Assembly (NCBI RefSeq): GCF_040932435.1
Contig: NZ_JBFQGA010000004.1
Span: forward strand, 372,001-436,000
DNA length: 64,000 nt
Direction: 5' to 3'
Source: Kluyvera sp040932435
GTDB lineage: Bacteria > Pseudomonadota > Gammaproteobacteria > Enterobacterales > Enterobacteriaceae
Below, piece after piece: positions 36,371 to 46,062 of the stretch. The position numbers and the translations under genes were made by a program. Each line of letters begins with the position of its first letter. Within the stretch, counting starts at the first letter, position 1. Below the pieces are notes generated by a model. The model worked only from the letters and a program-made list of their open reading frames with translations, had not been told where the DNA came from and did no database searches.

Positions 36371-37204
36371 TCAGGCGAGTTTGCGCAGAAAGCCGCAGAT
36401 GAGATTGATAAAGTTCTGCCGGGAAAGCTCGGCCGCCGCCAAGGTTTGCGTATGCGACAATTTCACATCGCTAAGCCCTTCAGCCATATTGGTAATGGCA
36501 GAAACGGCGACCACCTTCAAACCACAGTGGCGCGCGGTAATCACTTCAGGAACCACGGACATACCGACAACATCACCGCCGATAATTTGCATCATGCGAA
36601 TTTCAGCCGCCGTTTCAAAGTTTGGCCCCGGATAGGAGACAAACACCCCCTCACTCAGCGGGAAGCCCTCTTCCTTAGCGACGCTTTGCAACACCGCGCG
36701 ATAGTCAGCGTCATAAGCGTTAGCCAGCGAGAAGAAGCGCTCGCCGAAACGCTCATCGTTTGGCCCAACCATCGGCGTACTCGGCATAGTATTGATATGA
36801 TCTTTTAGCGCCACCAGCTCTCCGGTCCCCACTTCCGGACGCAGTGATCCCGCCGCGTTAGTGCAGAATAACAGCTCACAGCCTAACTGCTTGAAGGTAC
36901 GAATGGCATCGGTCATGACGCTCATCCCGCGCCCTTCATAGAAATGCCCCCGCCCCTTCATACAGGCCACTGGCACCCCCGCCAGCGTCCCTAGCACCAG
37001 CTCTCCAGCGTGGCCGTGTACGGTACTTACGGGAAAACCAGGAAGGTTTTCATAGGAAATAGCGACAGCATCTTCAATTTGTTCAGCCAACGCCCCCAGC
37101 CCGGATCCAAGAATAAAAGCCACCCGAGGTGTAAAATCCGGTTTATAGCCATGAATAATATCAACGCAGTACAGTGGATTATCTGAAAAATGAGCAGTAG
37201 TCAT
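36371..37204 (-). CDS. xapA: Xanthosine phosphorylase (purine nucleoside phosphorylase II)
   Basis: 277 residues, hexameric/trimeric PNP family; splits xanthosine, inosine and guanosine to base and ribose-1-phosphate. Phosphate-binding GSGLGALAEQ (33-42) and KGRGHFYEG, substrate region TNAAGSLRPEVG, and FETAAEIRMM with the catalytic-site Glu. First gene of the xap operon; AAGGAACGTT precedes the ATG. Confidence 0.95.
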   Translation of the reverse strand: MTTAHFSDNPLYCVDIIHGYKPDFTPRVAFILGSGLGALAEQIEDAVAISYENLPGFPVSTVHGHAGELVLGTLAGVPVACMKGRGHFYEGRGMSVMTDAIRTFKQLGCELLFCTNAAGSLRPEVGTGELVALKDHINTMPSTPMVGPNDERFGERFFSLANAYDADYRAVLQSVAKEEGFPLSEGVFVSYPGPNFETAAEIRMMQIIGGDVVGMSVVPEVITARHCGLKVVAVSAITNMAEGLSDVKLSHTQTLAAAELSRQNFINLICGFLRKLA

Positions 37205-37349
37205 AACGTTCCTTAAACAGTGTGAAATAATCAGATTAATGACTGTTTATAACGATATTTATCTGTCGCAGACCAATACTCTTTATTGCCACCATCAATA
37301 GGCTCTCTATATCAATTGATACCTATAGTTTTCAACTATTAATCTATCG

Positions 37350-37364
37350 CCAATACGGTATTGG
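37350..37364. promoter_or_regulatory. Palindrome between xapA and yfeN
   Basis: Perfect 15-bp inverted repeat CCAATAC-G-GTATTGG in the 225-bp divergent region, with a second 12-bp palindrome TATCAATTGATA at 37310-37321. A LysR-type (XapR) or nucleoside-regulator site is possible; neither is a match I can confirm. Confidence 0.4.
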
Positions 37365-37429
37365 TAAAGAATCCAAATACACCATAAAAATAGGCAGGTT
37401 TTATTATTTCTTAAAAACGGAAATTAACG

Positions 37430-38194
37430 ATGAAAAATAAAAGAATAACGCTTGCTCTTACCTCTGCGCTCTTGCTCCCTACCATGTCTCATGCTGAATT
37501 TAAAAGCGGCTTTGCTGATATCGGGCTTCATTATCTCGACTGGTCAGGGAGAACAACTGAAAAATCCAGTAATAAAACACACAAAGATGATTTTGGTTAT
37601 CTGGAACTTGAAGGTGGCGCCAATTTTAGCTGGGGCGAGATGTACGGCTTCTTTGATTGGGAAAATTTTTATAACGGCCGTCACGATAAACCAGGCAGTG
37701 AGCAACGCTTTACGTTTAAAAATACCAACCGGATTTACCTCGGCGACACGGGGCTAAATTTATACCTGCACGCCTACGGTACCTATGGCTCACCCAACCG
37801 CGTGAATTTCCATGATGATACGTTCCTCTACGGCCTAGGCTATAACTTTGCTGGCAACGGCTACTGGTTTAAGCCATTTATCGCCAAACGCTATACCGAC
37901 CAAACCTACTATACCGGTGATAACGGCTACATTGCCGGATGGGTCGCTGGTTACAGCTTTATGTTAGGGCAGGAAAAATTCACCTTAACAAACTGGAATG
38001 AATACGAATTCGATAGAGACGCCAGCTACGCCGCCGGAAATGGCGGTAAAGAGGGGCTTAACGGTGCCGTGGCGGTTTGGTGGAATGCAACAGCCCATCT
38101 AACAACTGGCATTCAGTACCGCTACGCTGACGATAAGCTCGGCGAAAGCTGGTATCAAGATGCAATAATCTACTCGATCAAATTCAACTTCTGA
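37430..38194 (+). CDS. yfeN: Tsx-like outer-membrane channel YfeN
   Basis: 254 residues with a signal peptide (1-22, MSHA-EF) and an all-beta body with alternating aromatic residues ending in a terminal Phe (SIKFNF), as outer-membrane barrels do. Close to E. coli YfeN of the Tsx/OmpK nucleoside-channel family. Divergent from xapA, so a role in nucleoside passage across the outer membrane is reasonable but inferred. Confidence 0.9.
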   Translation: MKNKRITLALTSALLLPTMSHAEFKSGFADIGLHYLDWSGRTTEKSSNKTHKDDFGYLELEGGANFSWGEMYGFFDWENFYNGRHDKPGSEQRFTFKNTNRIYLGDTGLNLYLHAYGTYGSPNRVNFHDDTFLYGLGYNFAGNGYWFKPFIAKRYTDQTYYTGDNGYIAGWVAGYSFMLGQEKFTLTNWNEYEFDRDASYAAGNGGKEGLNGAVAVWWNATAHLTTGIQYRYADDKLGESWYQDAIIYSIKFNF

Positions 38195-38218
38195 CCGCAT
38201 ATTGATGGGAAGCAACCC

Positions 38219-38245
38219 TCAAGCTTCCCGCCTCCCAGCCGATAG
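38219..38245 (+). promoter_or_regulatory. Sigma-28 (FliA)-like promoter before the FlxA-like gene
   Basis: TCAAG (38219-38223), 14-bp spacer, GCCGATAG (38238-38245) against consensus TAAAG-N15-GCCGATAA: 4/5 and 7/8 matches. It lies 31 bp before the ATG. Confidence 0.55.
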
Positions 38246-38276
38246 TGTTTATATTTCTTCTGATAAGGCAGAAACC

Positions 38277-38618
38277 ATGACCACCATCAGCACCACCTCC
38301 ATCGCTTCGCTGCAAACCACGACCAGCAGTGCGACGCCGAGCGGTAACGACATACCTGCGCAAATAGCGCGCATTACGCAACAAATCATCAAGCTGACCC
38401 AGCAGTTCAAAGAGATTGCTGACGGTAGCGGCAGCAACGAAGAAAAACAGAAAAAAGCAGAGCTGATCCAGCAGCAGATCGCCATGCTGGAATCCCAGCT
38501 GGCGCAGCTACAGAACAAACAAGCGGAAGAAGCCCAGCAGAAGCAGGAAACGTCGGCCGCCGTCGCCACTGGTATCAATCGCCCCAGCGACGAGAATCAG
38601 GTAGATATTTACATCTGA
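38277..38618 (+). CDS. FlxA-like protein
   Basis: 113 residues. A Ser/Thr-rich N-terminus, then a predicted coiled coil (about 25-90) rich in Gln, Lys and Glu (AQIARITQQIIKLTQQFKEI), ending VDIYI, which matches the NINIYI tail of E. coli FlxA. FlxA genes belong to the FliA-dependent flagellar class, and the promoter above fits that. Function unknown. Overlaps the end of convergent yfeR by 10 bp. Not at this place in E. coli K-12. Confidence 0.78.
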   Translation: MTTISTTSIASLQTTTSSATPSGNDIPAQIARITQQIIKLTQQFKEIADGSGSNEEKQKKAELIQQQIAMLESQLAQLQNKQAEEAQQKQETSAAVATGINRPSDENQVDIYI

Positions 38619-39535
38619 TAGAGCGGATTTTGCTGGCGGTCATCCATCAGAGATTGTCCCTGCTCACGCGCCACATCCCACAACGCTTGCGCGGCGGTGG
38701 AAAGCGAACGCTTTTTACGTCTCGCCAGCATCAACTGCCGCTCGACGCCCGGGGTCAGTCTCTTCACCACCAGCGGGCTGCCTTCCGGCAGCGGCAGCGC
38801 CAATGCCGGAATAATGCTAATGCCAATACCTGCGGTGACCATCGGGAACAACGTCGCCGGATGACCGATTTCCTGCACAATATCCGCCTCAATCTGATGG
38901 AGACGAAGTGCCGCATCAATCAGCATACGGCTACCGGAGGCATAGTCCTGCAATACCAGCTTCGCTCCCTGTAGTGCCTGCCAGTCGACGTCGGATAACT
39001 CTGCAAACGAATGGTCGTTTCTGCACAGTAAAAAGAACGGCTCCGACAGTACGGTCTCACACTGCAAATCACTCACCACACCAGGGTCAATGACAATGCC
39101 AAAATCCACGTCGCCTTGACGAATACTTTCGAGCACCCACTGTTGAGGACGGTCGTGCAGTACAAAGCGGATATCTGGATAGCGCTGGTTACTCTCGGCA
39201 ATGCATTGGGGGATCAGGTGTGCCGAAATAGTCTGGCTTGCCGCTACCCTCACCGTTCCACTCATTTTCTGACCAATACGTCCCGCCTCGCGCAGCGTGC
39301 TATGCAACTCATCAAGCTGGCGTTCGAGCCGCTGCGCGAGCTGCTGACCGGCCTCGGTTAACACCACTTCACGAGTGGTACGATCCAGCAAACGTACGCC
39401 CGTTTGATTCTCCAGTTCCTTAACGCTGTGGCTAACCGCCGACTGGCTAAGGCCTATAATCTCCCCCGCCCGGCTAAAGCTTTTCGCCTGCGCCACCGTG
39501 ACAAACACCTTTAACTGCCGTAGCGAATAATTCAT
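38609..39535 (-). CDS. yfeR: LysR-type regulator YfeR
   Basis: 308 residues; HTH RAGEIIGLSQSAVSHSVKEL (about 22-41) then a LysR effector domain. In Salmonella/E. coli YfeR regulates the divergent yfeH; the 89-bp shared region here keeps that arrangement. Length equals E. coli YfeR. Confidence 0.93.
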   Translation of the reverse strand: MNYSLRQLKVFVTVAQAKSFSRAGEIIGLSQSAVSHSVKELENQTGVRLLDRTTREVVLTEAGQQLAQRLERQLDELHSTLREAGRIGQKMSGTVRVAASQTISAHLIPQCIAESNQRYPDIRFVLHDRPQQWVLESIRQGDVDFGIVIDPGVVSDLQCETVLSEPFFLLCRNDHSFAELSDVDWQALQGAKLVLQDYASGSRMLIDAALRLHQIEADIVQEIGHPATLFPMVTAGIGISIIPALALPLPEGSPLVVKRLTPGVERQLMLARRKKRSLSTAAQALWDVAREQGQSLMDDRQQNPLYQM

Positions 39536-39624
39536 CTATTTAATTCATCAATGGATGCAATAAATCAATTTTATTTCTCAACAATAAAAAAGCAAAATGT
39601 TTGCATCGATTTTCAGGAGCTTTT

Positions 39625-40620
39625 ATGAAACTTTTCCGTATTCTGGATCCGTTTACGCTGACCCTTATCGCCGTCGTCCTGCTGGCTACCTTCTTCCCAG
39701 CACAGGGGGATTTCGTTCCCTTTTTTGAAAACTTAACCACCGCCGCCATCGCGCTGCTGTTCTTTATGCACGGCGCCAAGCTGTCGCGTGAATCCATCAT
39801 CGCCGGGGGAAGTCACTGGCGGCTACATCTTTGGGTAATGTGCAGCACCTTCGTGGTCTTCCCGGTACTCGGTGTACTCTTTGCCTGGTGGGCGCCGATT
39901 AACGTCGATCCGCAGCTGTACGCTGGTTTTCTGTATTTGTGCATTCTGCCTGCTACCGTGCAATCTGCCATTGCTTTCACCTCACTTGCCGGTGGTAACG
40001 TTGCCGCTGCCGTGTGTTCCGCATCGGCTTCCAGTCTGTTGGGGATTTTCCTATCGCCACTGCTGGTCGGCCTAGTGATGAACGTCCACGGCGCAGGCGG
40101 TAGCTTGGAGCAAGTAGGCAAAATCATGCTGCAACTGCTGCTGCCGTTTGTGCTCGGCCATCTTTCCCGTCCGTGGACAGCGGCGTTTGTGGCGAAACAT
40201 AAAAAATGGATCGCCAAAACTGACCAAACCTCCATTTTACTGGTGGTTTACTCAGCCTTCAGCGAAGCGGTGGTTAACGGGATCTGGCACAAGGTGGGTA
40301 TCGGTTCACTGTTGTTTATCGTGGTGGTGAGCATCGTTCTGCTGGCGTTAGTTATCCTCATTAACACCGTGGTGGCTCGTCGGCTGGGCTTCAATAAAGC
40401 GGATGAGATTACGATTGTCTTCTGCGGGTCAAAAAAGAGTCTGGCCAATGGTATTCCCATGGCTAACATTCTCTTCCCAACGTCAGTACTGGGGATGATG
40501 GTACTGCCGCTGATGATCTTCCATCAGATCCAGTTGATGACCTGCGCGGTACTGGCGCGTCGCTACAAAGCGCAGGCGGAAAAACTGCAGGCCCAGGAAC
40601 AGGCCCGCGTAGGAAACTAG
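39625..40620 (+). CDS. yfeH: Bile acid:Na+ symporter-family transporter YfeH
   Basis: 331 residues, about ten membrane helices of the BASS family (SBF-like); FCGSKKSLANGIPMA is the conserved crossover region. Substrate unknown. ATG at 39625 after TCAGGAGC; a start 8 codons earlier is rejected. Stop codon shares four bases (CTAG) with convergent ypeB. Confidence 0.92.
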   Translation: MKLFRILDPFTLTLIAVVLLATFFPAQGDFVPFFENLTTAAIALLFFMHGAKLSRESIIAGGSHWRLHLWVMCSTFVVFPVLGVLFAWWAPINVDPQLYAGFLYLCILPATVQSAIAFTSLAGGNVAAAVCSASASSLLGIFLSPLLVGLVMNVHGAGGSLEQVGKIMLQLLLPFVLGHLSRPWTAAFVAKHKKWIAKTDQTSILLVVYSAFSEAVVNGIWHKVGIGSLLFIVVVSIVLLALVILINTVVARRLGFNKADEITIVFCGSKKSLANGIPMANILFPTSVLGMMVLPLMIFHQIQLMTCAVLARRYKAQAEKLQAQEQARVGN

Positions 40621-40829
40621 CGCTTCAGGGGCTGAACCAGTTGGCTCAGCCCTTCGGTTTTAATCAGCAGCGTCAGTTGCATCAGTTCGCCAAGATGCCC
40701 GGCGGGAAACTCATCCTTACGGGCAAACCACAGCAAATACTCTTCAGGCACATCAATCAGACGCCGCCCTTTATATTTGCCAAACGGCATTTCGGTGTTC
40801 GCTATCTCAATGAGCTGCTCTTTATCCAC
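40617..40829 (-). CDS. ypeB: DUF3820 protein YpeB
   Basis: 70 residues, MDKEQLIEIANTEMPFGKYK start and a conserved RRLIDVPEEYLLWF segment, as in E. coli YpeB. GTG start one base after the ligA stop, so it depends on ligA transcription. Role unknown; the family resembles small exonuclease-associated domains. Confidence 0.9.
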   Translation of the reverse strand: MDKEQLIEIANTEMPFGKYKGRRLIDVPEEYLLWFARKDEFPAGHLGELMQLTLLIKTEGLSQLVQPLKR

Positions 40830-40830
40830 C

Positions 40831-42846
40831 TTAAACTCCTAACAGGCGCAGCATTTCGGCTTCATCGATCACCTCAATACCCAGTTCCTGCGCTTTCACA
40901 AGCTTGGAACCCGCCGCTTCACCGGCAATCACGAGGTCCGTTTTCTTCGACACGCTGCCGGCCACTTTCGCCCCCAATTCAACCAGCCGCGCTTTCGCAT
41001 CGTCACGGGACATCTGGCTCAGACTGCCGGTGAGAACCACGGTTTTCCCAGCGAATGGGCTGTCGATCTCTTCGGCGTTGATTACCACCGGCGCAGGCCA
41101 GTTCAGCCCCTCTTTGAGCAATTGCTGAATGACTTCACGATTACTCTCTTCGGCAAAGAAGTTAAACACATGGTTTGCCACGACTACGCCAACGTCAGGC
41201 ACTTTTTGCAGTTCATCAATAGACGCCGCTTCCAGCGCTTCCAGTGAACCAAAGTAGGCAGCCAACCCCGCAGCAGTAGCCTCACCGACCTCGCGAATGC
41301 CTAAAGCGTAGAGGAAGCGGGCAAAGGTGGTATTTTTGGCTTTTTCCAGCGCATTCACCACGTTCTGTGCCGATTTTGGTCCCATACGATCAAGACCGGT
41401 GAGTTTGCCCGCCGTCAGGGTAAACAGATCCGCTGGCGTATGGACGTACTCTTTCTCAACCAGCTGGTCGATGATTTTATCGCCCATGCCGTCAACGTCG
41501 AGCGCACGGCGAGAAACAAAGTGTTTGAGCGCTTCTTTGCGCTGCGCACCGCAAATTAACCCGCCGGTGCAACGCGCTACGGCTTCGCCTTCGACGCGCT
41601 CGACATCTGAATTACATACCGGACAATGCGTTGGGAACACAACCTCCTGCGTATCATCCGGGCGCTCTGACAGCACCACGTTAACCACCTGCGGGATCAC
41701 ATCGCCCGCGCGTCGGATCACCACTTTGTCGCCAATACGCAGGCCCAGACGTTCGATTTCATCGGCGTTGTGCAGCGTCGCATTGCTGACCAGCACACCC
41801 GCAACCTGAACCGGCTCAAGACGCGCTACCGGCGTAATTGCTCCGGTACGTCCAACCTGAAATTCCACGTCGCGAACAAAGGTCATTTGCTCTTGAGCCG
41901 GGAATTTAAACGCCACCGCCCAGCGCGGCGCACGCGCCACGAAGCCGAGCTGTTCTTGTAAATCCAGCGAATTGACCTTAATGACCACACCGTCAATATC
42001 AAAACCCAGCGTTGGTCGGTCAGCTTCAACTTGATGATAGTAAGCGAGTACTTCCTCCGGCGAATCACACAGCTTCACGCGGTCGCTAACCGGCAAGCCC
42101 CACTCTTTAAATTGCAGCAAACGCCCCAGATGCGTATCCGGCAGCTCGCCGCCTTCCAGAACGCCTACGCCGTAGCAGAAGAAAGTAAGCGGTCGCTTCG
42201 CGGTAATACGCGGGTCAAGCTGACGCAGCGAACCGGCGGCGGCATTACGTGGGTTAGCAAACACTTTGTTGCCAGTGCGACGGGCCTCTTCGTTGAGCTT
42301 TTCAAACCCCGGCTGCGGCATAAAGACTTCGCCACGCACTTCTAAACGCGCTGGAATATTGTCACCGCGTAGCTTCAGCGGAATGGCGCGAATGGTGCGC
42401 ACGTTGGAGGTAATATCTTCACCGGTCGTCCCGTCGCCGCGCGTCGCCGCGCTCACCAGCACGCCGTTCTCGTACAAAATGCTGACCGCCAGGCCATCTA
42501 ACTTCAGCTCGCAGCACCAGGTCAGTTTATCGGTGCTTTTCAGACGGTCTTGGACGCGTTTATTGAAAGCGAGGAAGCTCTCTTCATCAAACACGTTATC
42601 CAGCGACAGCATGGGCACTTCATGACGGATCTGGCTGAACGCCGCCAGCGGCTGTGCGCCAACGCGCTGCGTAGGCGAGTCGGAGGTGACAAGCTCAGGA
42701 TGCTGCGCTTCCAGTTCGCGCAGTTCGCGCATCAGGCGGTCGTATTCAGCGTCGGGCAGCTCTGGCGTATCTAAAACGTGGTACAGATATTCATGATGGC
42801 GAAGCGTCGCTCGCAGTTCATTCAGTTGTTGTTCTATTGGTTGCAT
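40831..42846 (-). CDS. ligA: NAD-dependent DNA ligase
   Basis: 671 residues. Adenylation lysine in CELKLDGLAV (KxDG), OB fold, zinc finger with Cys pairs in CPVCNSD and CTGGLICG, HhH repeats (GIREVGEATA, VPDVGVVVA) and a C-terminal BRCT domain. Seals nicks in replication and repair; essential. Downstream of zipA with a terminator between, and followed by ypeB. Confidence 0.97.
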   Translation of the reverse strand: MQPIEQQLNELRATLRHHEYLYHVLDTPELPDAEYDRLMRELRELEAQHPELVTSDSPTQRVGAQPLAAFSQIRHEVPMLSLDNVFDEESFLAFNKRVQDRLKSTDKLTWCCELKLDGLAVSILYENGVLVSAATRGDGTTGEDITSNVRTIRAIPLKLRGDNIPARLEVRGEVFMPQPGFEKLNEEARRTGNKVFANPRNAAAGSLRQLDPRITAKRPLTFFCYGVGVLEGGELPDTHLGRLLQFKEWGLPVSDRVKLCDSPEEVLAYYHQVEADRPTLGFDIDGVVIKVNSLDLQEQLGFVARAPRWAVAFKFPAQEQMTFVRDVEFQVGRTGAITPVARLEPVQVAGVLVSNATLHNADEIERLGLRIGDKVVIRRAGDVIPQVVNVVLSERPDDTQEVVFPTHCPVCNSDVERVEGEAVARCTGGLICGAQRKEALKHFVSRRALDVDGMGDKIIDQLVEKEYVHTPADLFTLTAGKLTGLDRMGPKSAQNVVNALEKAKNTTFARFLYALGIREVGEATAAGLAAYFGSLEALEAASIDELQKVPDVGVVVANHVFNFFAEESNREVIQQLLKEGLNWPAPVVINAEEIDSPFAGKTVVLTGSLSQMSRDDAKARLVELGAKVAGSVSKKTDLVIAGEAAGSKLVKAQELGIEVIDEAEMLRLLGV

Positions 42847-42863
42847 ATCACACCATCAATGAT

Positions 42864-42888
42864 AAAAAACCCCCGACAGGCGGGGGTT
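42864..42888 (-). terminator. zipA terminator
   Basis: On the minus strand ACCCCCG-CCTGT-CGGGGG then TTTTTT, between zipA and ligA. Confidence 0.8.
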
Positions 42889-42916
42889 CAGGAAAGATTG
42901 GAATAACGCGGACCTA

Positions 42917-43918
42917 TCAGGCGTTGGCGTCGATAACTTCGCGGATACGATCCTGATATTCACGCATCTTTTGCGGGGTCATCATACGGCGCTGATCGTC
43001 AAGCACCACGCCGCCCACTTCATCGGCAATATACTGCGCAGATTGCAGCATCAGCTTGAAGTTTTGCAGTTCGTCACCATAGGCCGGAACCTGCATGAAG
43101 ATGGTCACGCCTGGCGTTTGCATCTCGCTCATGTTTTCCGGATCAAAGGTCCCAGGCTTCAGCATATTGGCCAGGCTAAATAGCGCAGGGCCGCTGCCGT
43201 CCGGACTGAGATGACGATGGAAAATATTCATGTCGCCGAATTTGAAACCAGCCTGTTGAATGCTGTTTAGCAGTACCTCGCCATTAATGTGCGAGCCCTG
43301 GTGCGCGGAGACGTTCATCACGATAACCGTCTCTTTACGCTCTTTCACAGGCGGCACCGGTTCTGGCGCTGGCGCTTCAACCGGCGTAGGCGCTGGCTGC
43401 GGTGCTGACTGCACCACCGGCTTTTCTACCGGAGCAACGGGCTGAGGAGGCACTGGCGTGTGCTGCACAGGCTGCGACTCAACCACCGGCTGACGTACAG
43501 GCTGCTGTATCGGCGGCTGAGGTGGAACTGGCGCATGCTGTACCGGCTGCTGCACCGGATGATGCGGCTGTTGTACCGGCGGCTGTACCTGCGGTTCTTG
43601 CGGACGCACAGGCTGGGGCGCCTGACGCTCGTAAGGCGGCTGGTACTGGTGTTGAGGCGAACGAGGCGCGTCCTGCTCCCCAGCAACCCCAGGGGCGTGA
43701 TTGACCTTGTGGACACGAACTTCACCCACGCCTTCAACATTGTCATCAAAGTCATCTTCCGACTCATCGTCGGCATTACGAGACTTCATACGTTTTATTG
43801 GGCGATCGCGAAACATCGAAGAACGTTCTTTACGGCTCGTCCAAAAACCATGAACCAGTAAAGCGAGTATGGCGATCGCGCCAACAATGATTAATATCAG
43901 ACGCAAATCCTGCATCAT
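42917..43918 (-). CDS. zipA: Cell division protein ZipA
   Basis: 333 residues: one N-terminal membrane helix (6-27), a charged stretch, a long Pro/Gln/Val-rich linker (about 80-195) and a C-terminal FtsZ-binding domain (about 200-330, with GPALFSLANMLKPG). Anchors FtsZ to the membrane at division. The ATG at 43918 (MMQDLRL) is chosen; a 13-residue upstream extension is not in the family. The linker differs in length from E. coli (328 total), as expected for low-complexity sequence. Confidence 0.95.
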   Translation of the reverse strand: MMQDLRLILIIVGAIAILALLVHGFWTSRKERSSMFRDRPIKRMKSRNADDESEDDFDDNVEGVGEVRVHKVNHAPGVAGEQDAPRSPQHQYQPPYERQAPQPVRPQEPQVQPPVQQPHHPVQQPVQHAPVPPQPPIQQPVRQPVVESQPVQHTPVPPQPVAPVEKPVVQSAPQPAPTPVEAPAPEPVPPVKERKETVIVMNVSAHQGSHINGEVLLNSIQQAGFKFGDMNIFHRHLSPDGSGPALFSLANMLKPGTFDPENMSEMQTPGVTIFMQVPAYGDELQNFKLMLQSAQYIADEVGGVVLDDQRRMMTPQKMREYQDRIREVIDANA

Positions 43919-44148
43919 TATATTCTCTGTTGTTCTAACACCTTGCCACCACGGCAAACATTTACTTACTAAGAGTATTTGCCCATCACGTCAAGTGCAA
44001 GTGCACTTGAGGCTTTCACCGCATAAAGATGAATTAAATCGTGCTTTTTGCTGTTTTTTCGAACATTTCCTAACTAGCCATTGTCGAACAAGCCGATAAA
44101 ATATAGCGATGTTTTTAATGCAGTCACATAAAGGAGCACCACCTGACC

Positions 44149-44910
44149 ATGGTTTCAACGCCCACCCCTGCCGCACGAAGCGGCCTCTATTATTTCTCTC
44201 AGGGCTGGAAACTGATCGGCTTGCCGGGCATCCGCCGTTTCGTCATTTTACCGCTGTTGGTCAATATTGTTCTGATGGGCGGCGCCTTCTGGTGGCTGTT
44301 CAGTAAACTAGGAAGCTGGATCCCTTCATTAATGAGCCGCGTCCCCGACTGGCTGCAGTGGCTGAGCTACCTACTCTGGCCAGTCGTCGTTCTATCCATT
44401 TTACTGGTCTTCGGTTACTTCTTTTCCACCCTCGCCAACTGGATTGCCGCACCGTTTAACGGTTTGCTGGCCGAACAACTCGAGGCACGTTTAACCGGCG
44501 CGATGCCGCCTGATACCGGCATTACGGGCATCCTGAAAGACCTGCCGCGCATCATGAAGCGCGAGTGGCAAAAGCTTGCTTGGTATCTTCCCCGCGCCGT
44601 AGTCCTCCTGCTGCTGTACTTTATACCGGGCATCGGTCAAACAGTGGCACCGGTATTGTGGTTCTTATTCAGCGCGTGGATGCTGGCAATTCAGTACTGT
44701 GACTATCCGTTCGATAACCATAAGGTGCCATTCAAAACCATGCGCGAAGCGCTGCGCACCCGCAAGGTCACCAATATGCAGTTTGGTGCGTTGGCAAGCC
44801 TGTTCACTCTGATCCCGGTACTTAATCTGGTGATCATTCCGGTGGCTATCTGCGGCGCGACGGCGATGTGGGTGGATTGCTATCGCGATAAGCATGGCAT
44901 GTGGAAGTAA
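44149..44910 (+). CDS. cysZ: Sulfate transporter CysZ
   Basis: 253 residues, inner membrane, several hydrophobic helices; high-affinity sulfate uptake for cysteine synthesis. Same length as E. coli CysZ with the conserved YFIPGIGQTVAPVLWF. Upstream of cysK, divergent from zipA. Confidence 0.95.
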   Translation: MVSTPTPAARSGLYYFSQGWKLIGLPGIRRFVILPLLVNIVLMGGAFWWLFSKLGSWIPSLMSRVPDWLQWLSYLLWPVVVLSILLVFGYFFSTLANWIAAPFNGLLAEQLEARLTGAMPPDTGITGILKDLPRIMKREWQKLAWYLPRAVVLLLLYFIPGIGQTVAPVLWFLFSAWMLAIQYCDYPFDNHKVPFKTMREALRTRKVTNMQFGALASLFTLIPVLNLVIIPVAICGATAMWVDCYRDKHGMWK

Positions 44911-44919
44911 CCTCTAAAC

Positions 44920-44944
44920 AAGGCAGTGGCTTATGCCCTGCCTT
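44920..44944 (+). terminator. Hairpin after cysZ
   Basis: AAGGCAG-N11-CTGCCTT stem 9 bp past the cysZ stop, followed by only a short T-rich stretch; probable terminator or attenuator. Confidence 0.5.
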
Positions 44945-45067
44945 ATTCCATCCAGCTCACCATTATTTCCCTTCAGTATATAGATATGCGAAATCCTTAC
45001 TTCCGCAGAATCTTTAAGCAGGTATGCTGGTCCAGTACCCCAAATTTCATACAGTTAAGGACAGGCC

Positions 45068-46039
45068 ATGAGTAAGATTTTTGAAGATAACTCCCTGACT
45101 ATCGGTCATACGCCGCTGGTACGACTGAACCGCATCGGTAACGGGCGCATCCTGGCGAAGGTTGAATCACGTAACCCAAGCTTCAGCGTCAAATGCCGTA
45201 TCGGTGCCAATATGATTTGGGATGCCGAAAAACGTGGCGTACTGAAACCTGGCGTTGAATTGGTTGAGCCAACCAGCGGCAATACCGGTATCGCTCTGGC
45301 CTACGTTGCCGCCGCTCGCGGTTACAAACTGACGCTGACCATGCCGGAAACCATGAGCATCGAACGCCGCAAGCTGCTGAAAGCGCTGGGCGCGAATCTG
45401 GTGTTGACCGAAGGCGCGAAAGGCATGAAAGGTGCCATTCAAAAAGCGGAAGAGATTGTCGCCAGCAATCCAGAAAAATTCCTGTTGCTGCAGCAGTTCA
45501 GCAATCCGGCGAACCCGGAAATCCACGAAAAAACCACAGGCCCAGAAATCTGGGAAGATACAGACGGTCAGGTTGATGTATTTATCGCTGGTGTCGGCAC
45601 CGGTGGTACACTGACCGGCGTTACGCGCTATATTAAAGGCACAAAAGGTAAAACGGATCTGATTTCCGTCGCCGTTGAGCCAACCGATTCCCCGGTTATT
45701 GCCCAAGCGCTGGCAGGCGAAGAGATAAAGCCAGGCCCACATAAGATTCAGGGAATCGGCGCAGGTTTCATCCCAGGTAACCTCGATCTGAAGCTGATTG
45801 ATAAAGTGGTCGCCATCACCAACGAAGAAGCCATCTCCACGGCGCGCCGTCTGATGGAAGAAGAAGGTATCTTAGCGGGCATTTCATCTGGTGCGGCTGT
45901 TGCTGCAGCGTTAAAACTTCAGGAAGATGAATCCTTTACCAATAAGAATATTGTGGTTATCCTACCTTCTTCGGGTGAGCGCTATTTGAGCACAGCATTG
46001 TTCGCGGATCTCTTCACTGAGAAGGAACTGCAACAGTAA
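45068..46039 (+). CDS. cysK: Cysteine synthase A (O-acetylserine sulfhydrylase)
   Basis: 323 residues, fold-type II PLP enzyme: O-acetylserine + sulfide to cysteine. PLP lysine in NPSFSVKCRIGANM (Lys42 counting Met), SGNTGIAL, and GVGTGGTLTGVTRY for cofactor phosphate. CysB control upstream is expected but I cannot place the site. Terminator follows. Confidence 0.97.
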   Translation: MSKIFEDNSLTIGHTPLVRLNRIGNGRILAKVESRNPSFSVKCRIGANMIWDAEKRGVLKPGVELVEPTSGNTGIALAYVAAARGYKLTLTMPETMSIERRKLLKALGANLVLTEGAKGMKGAIQKAEEIVASNPEKFLLLQQFSNPANPEIHEKTTGPEIWEDTDGQVDVFIAGVGTGGTLTGVTRYIKGTKGKTDLISVAVEPTDSPVIAQALAGEEIKPGPHKIQGIGAGFIPGNLDLKLIDKVVAITNEEAISTARRLMEEEGILAGISSGAAVAAALKLQEDESFTNKNIVVILPSSGERYLSTALFADLFTEKELQQ

Positions 46040-46062
46040 TGCCAGCACGTTAAAATCGTGTG

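Noticed and set aside
43400..43861. Arg- and Ala-rich open frames opposite the zipA linker
   Set aside because: They reflect the Pro/Gln/Val repeats of the ZipA linker read in other frames.
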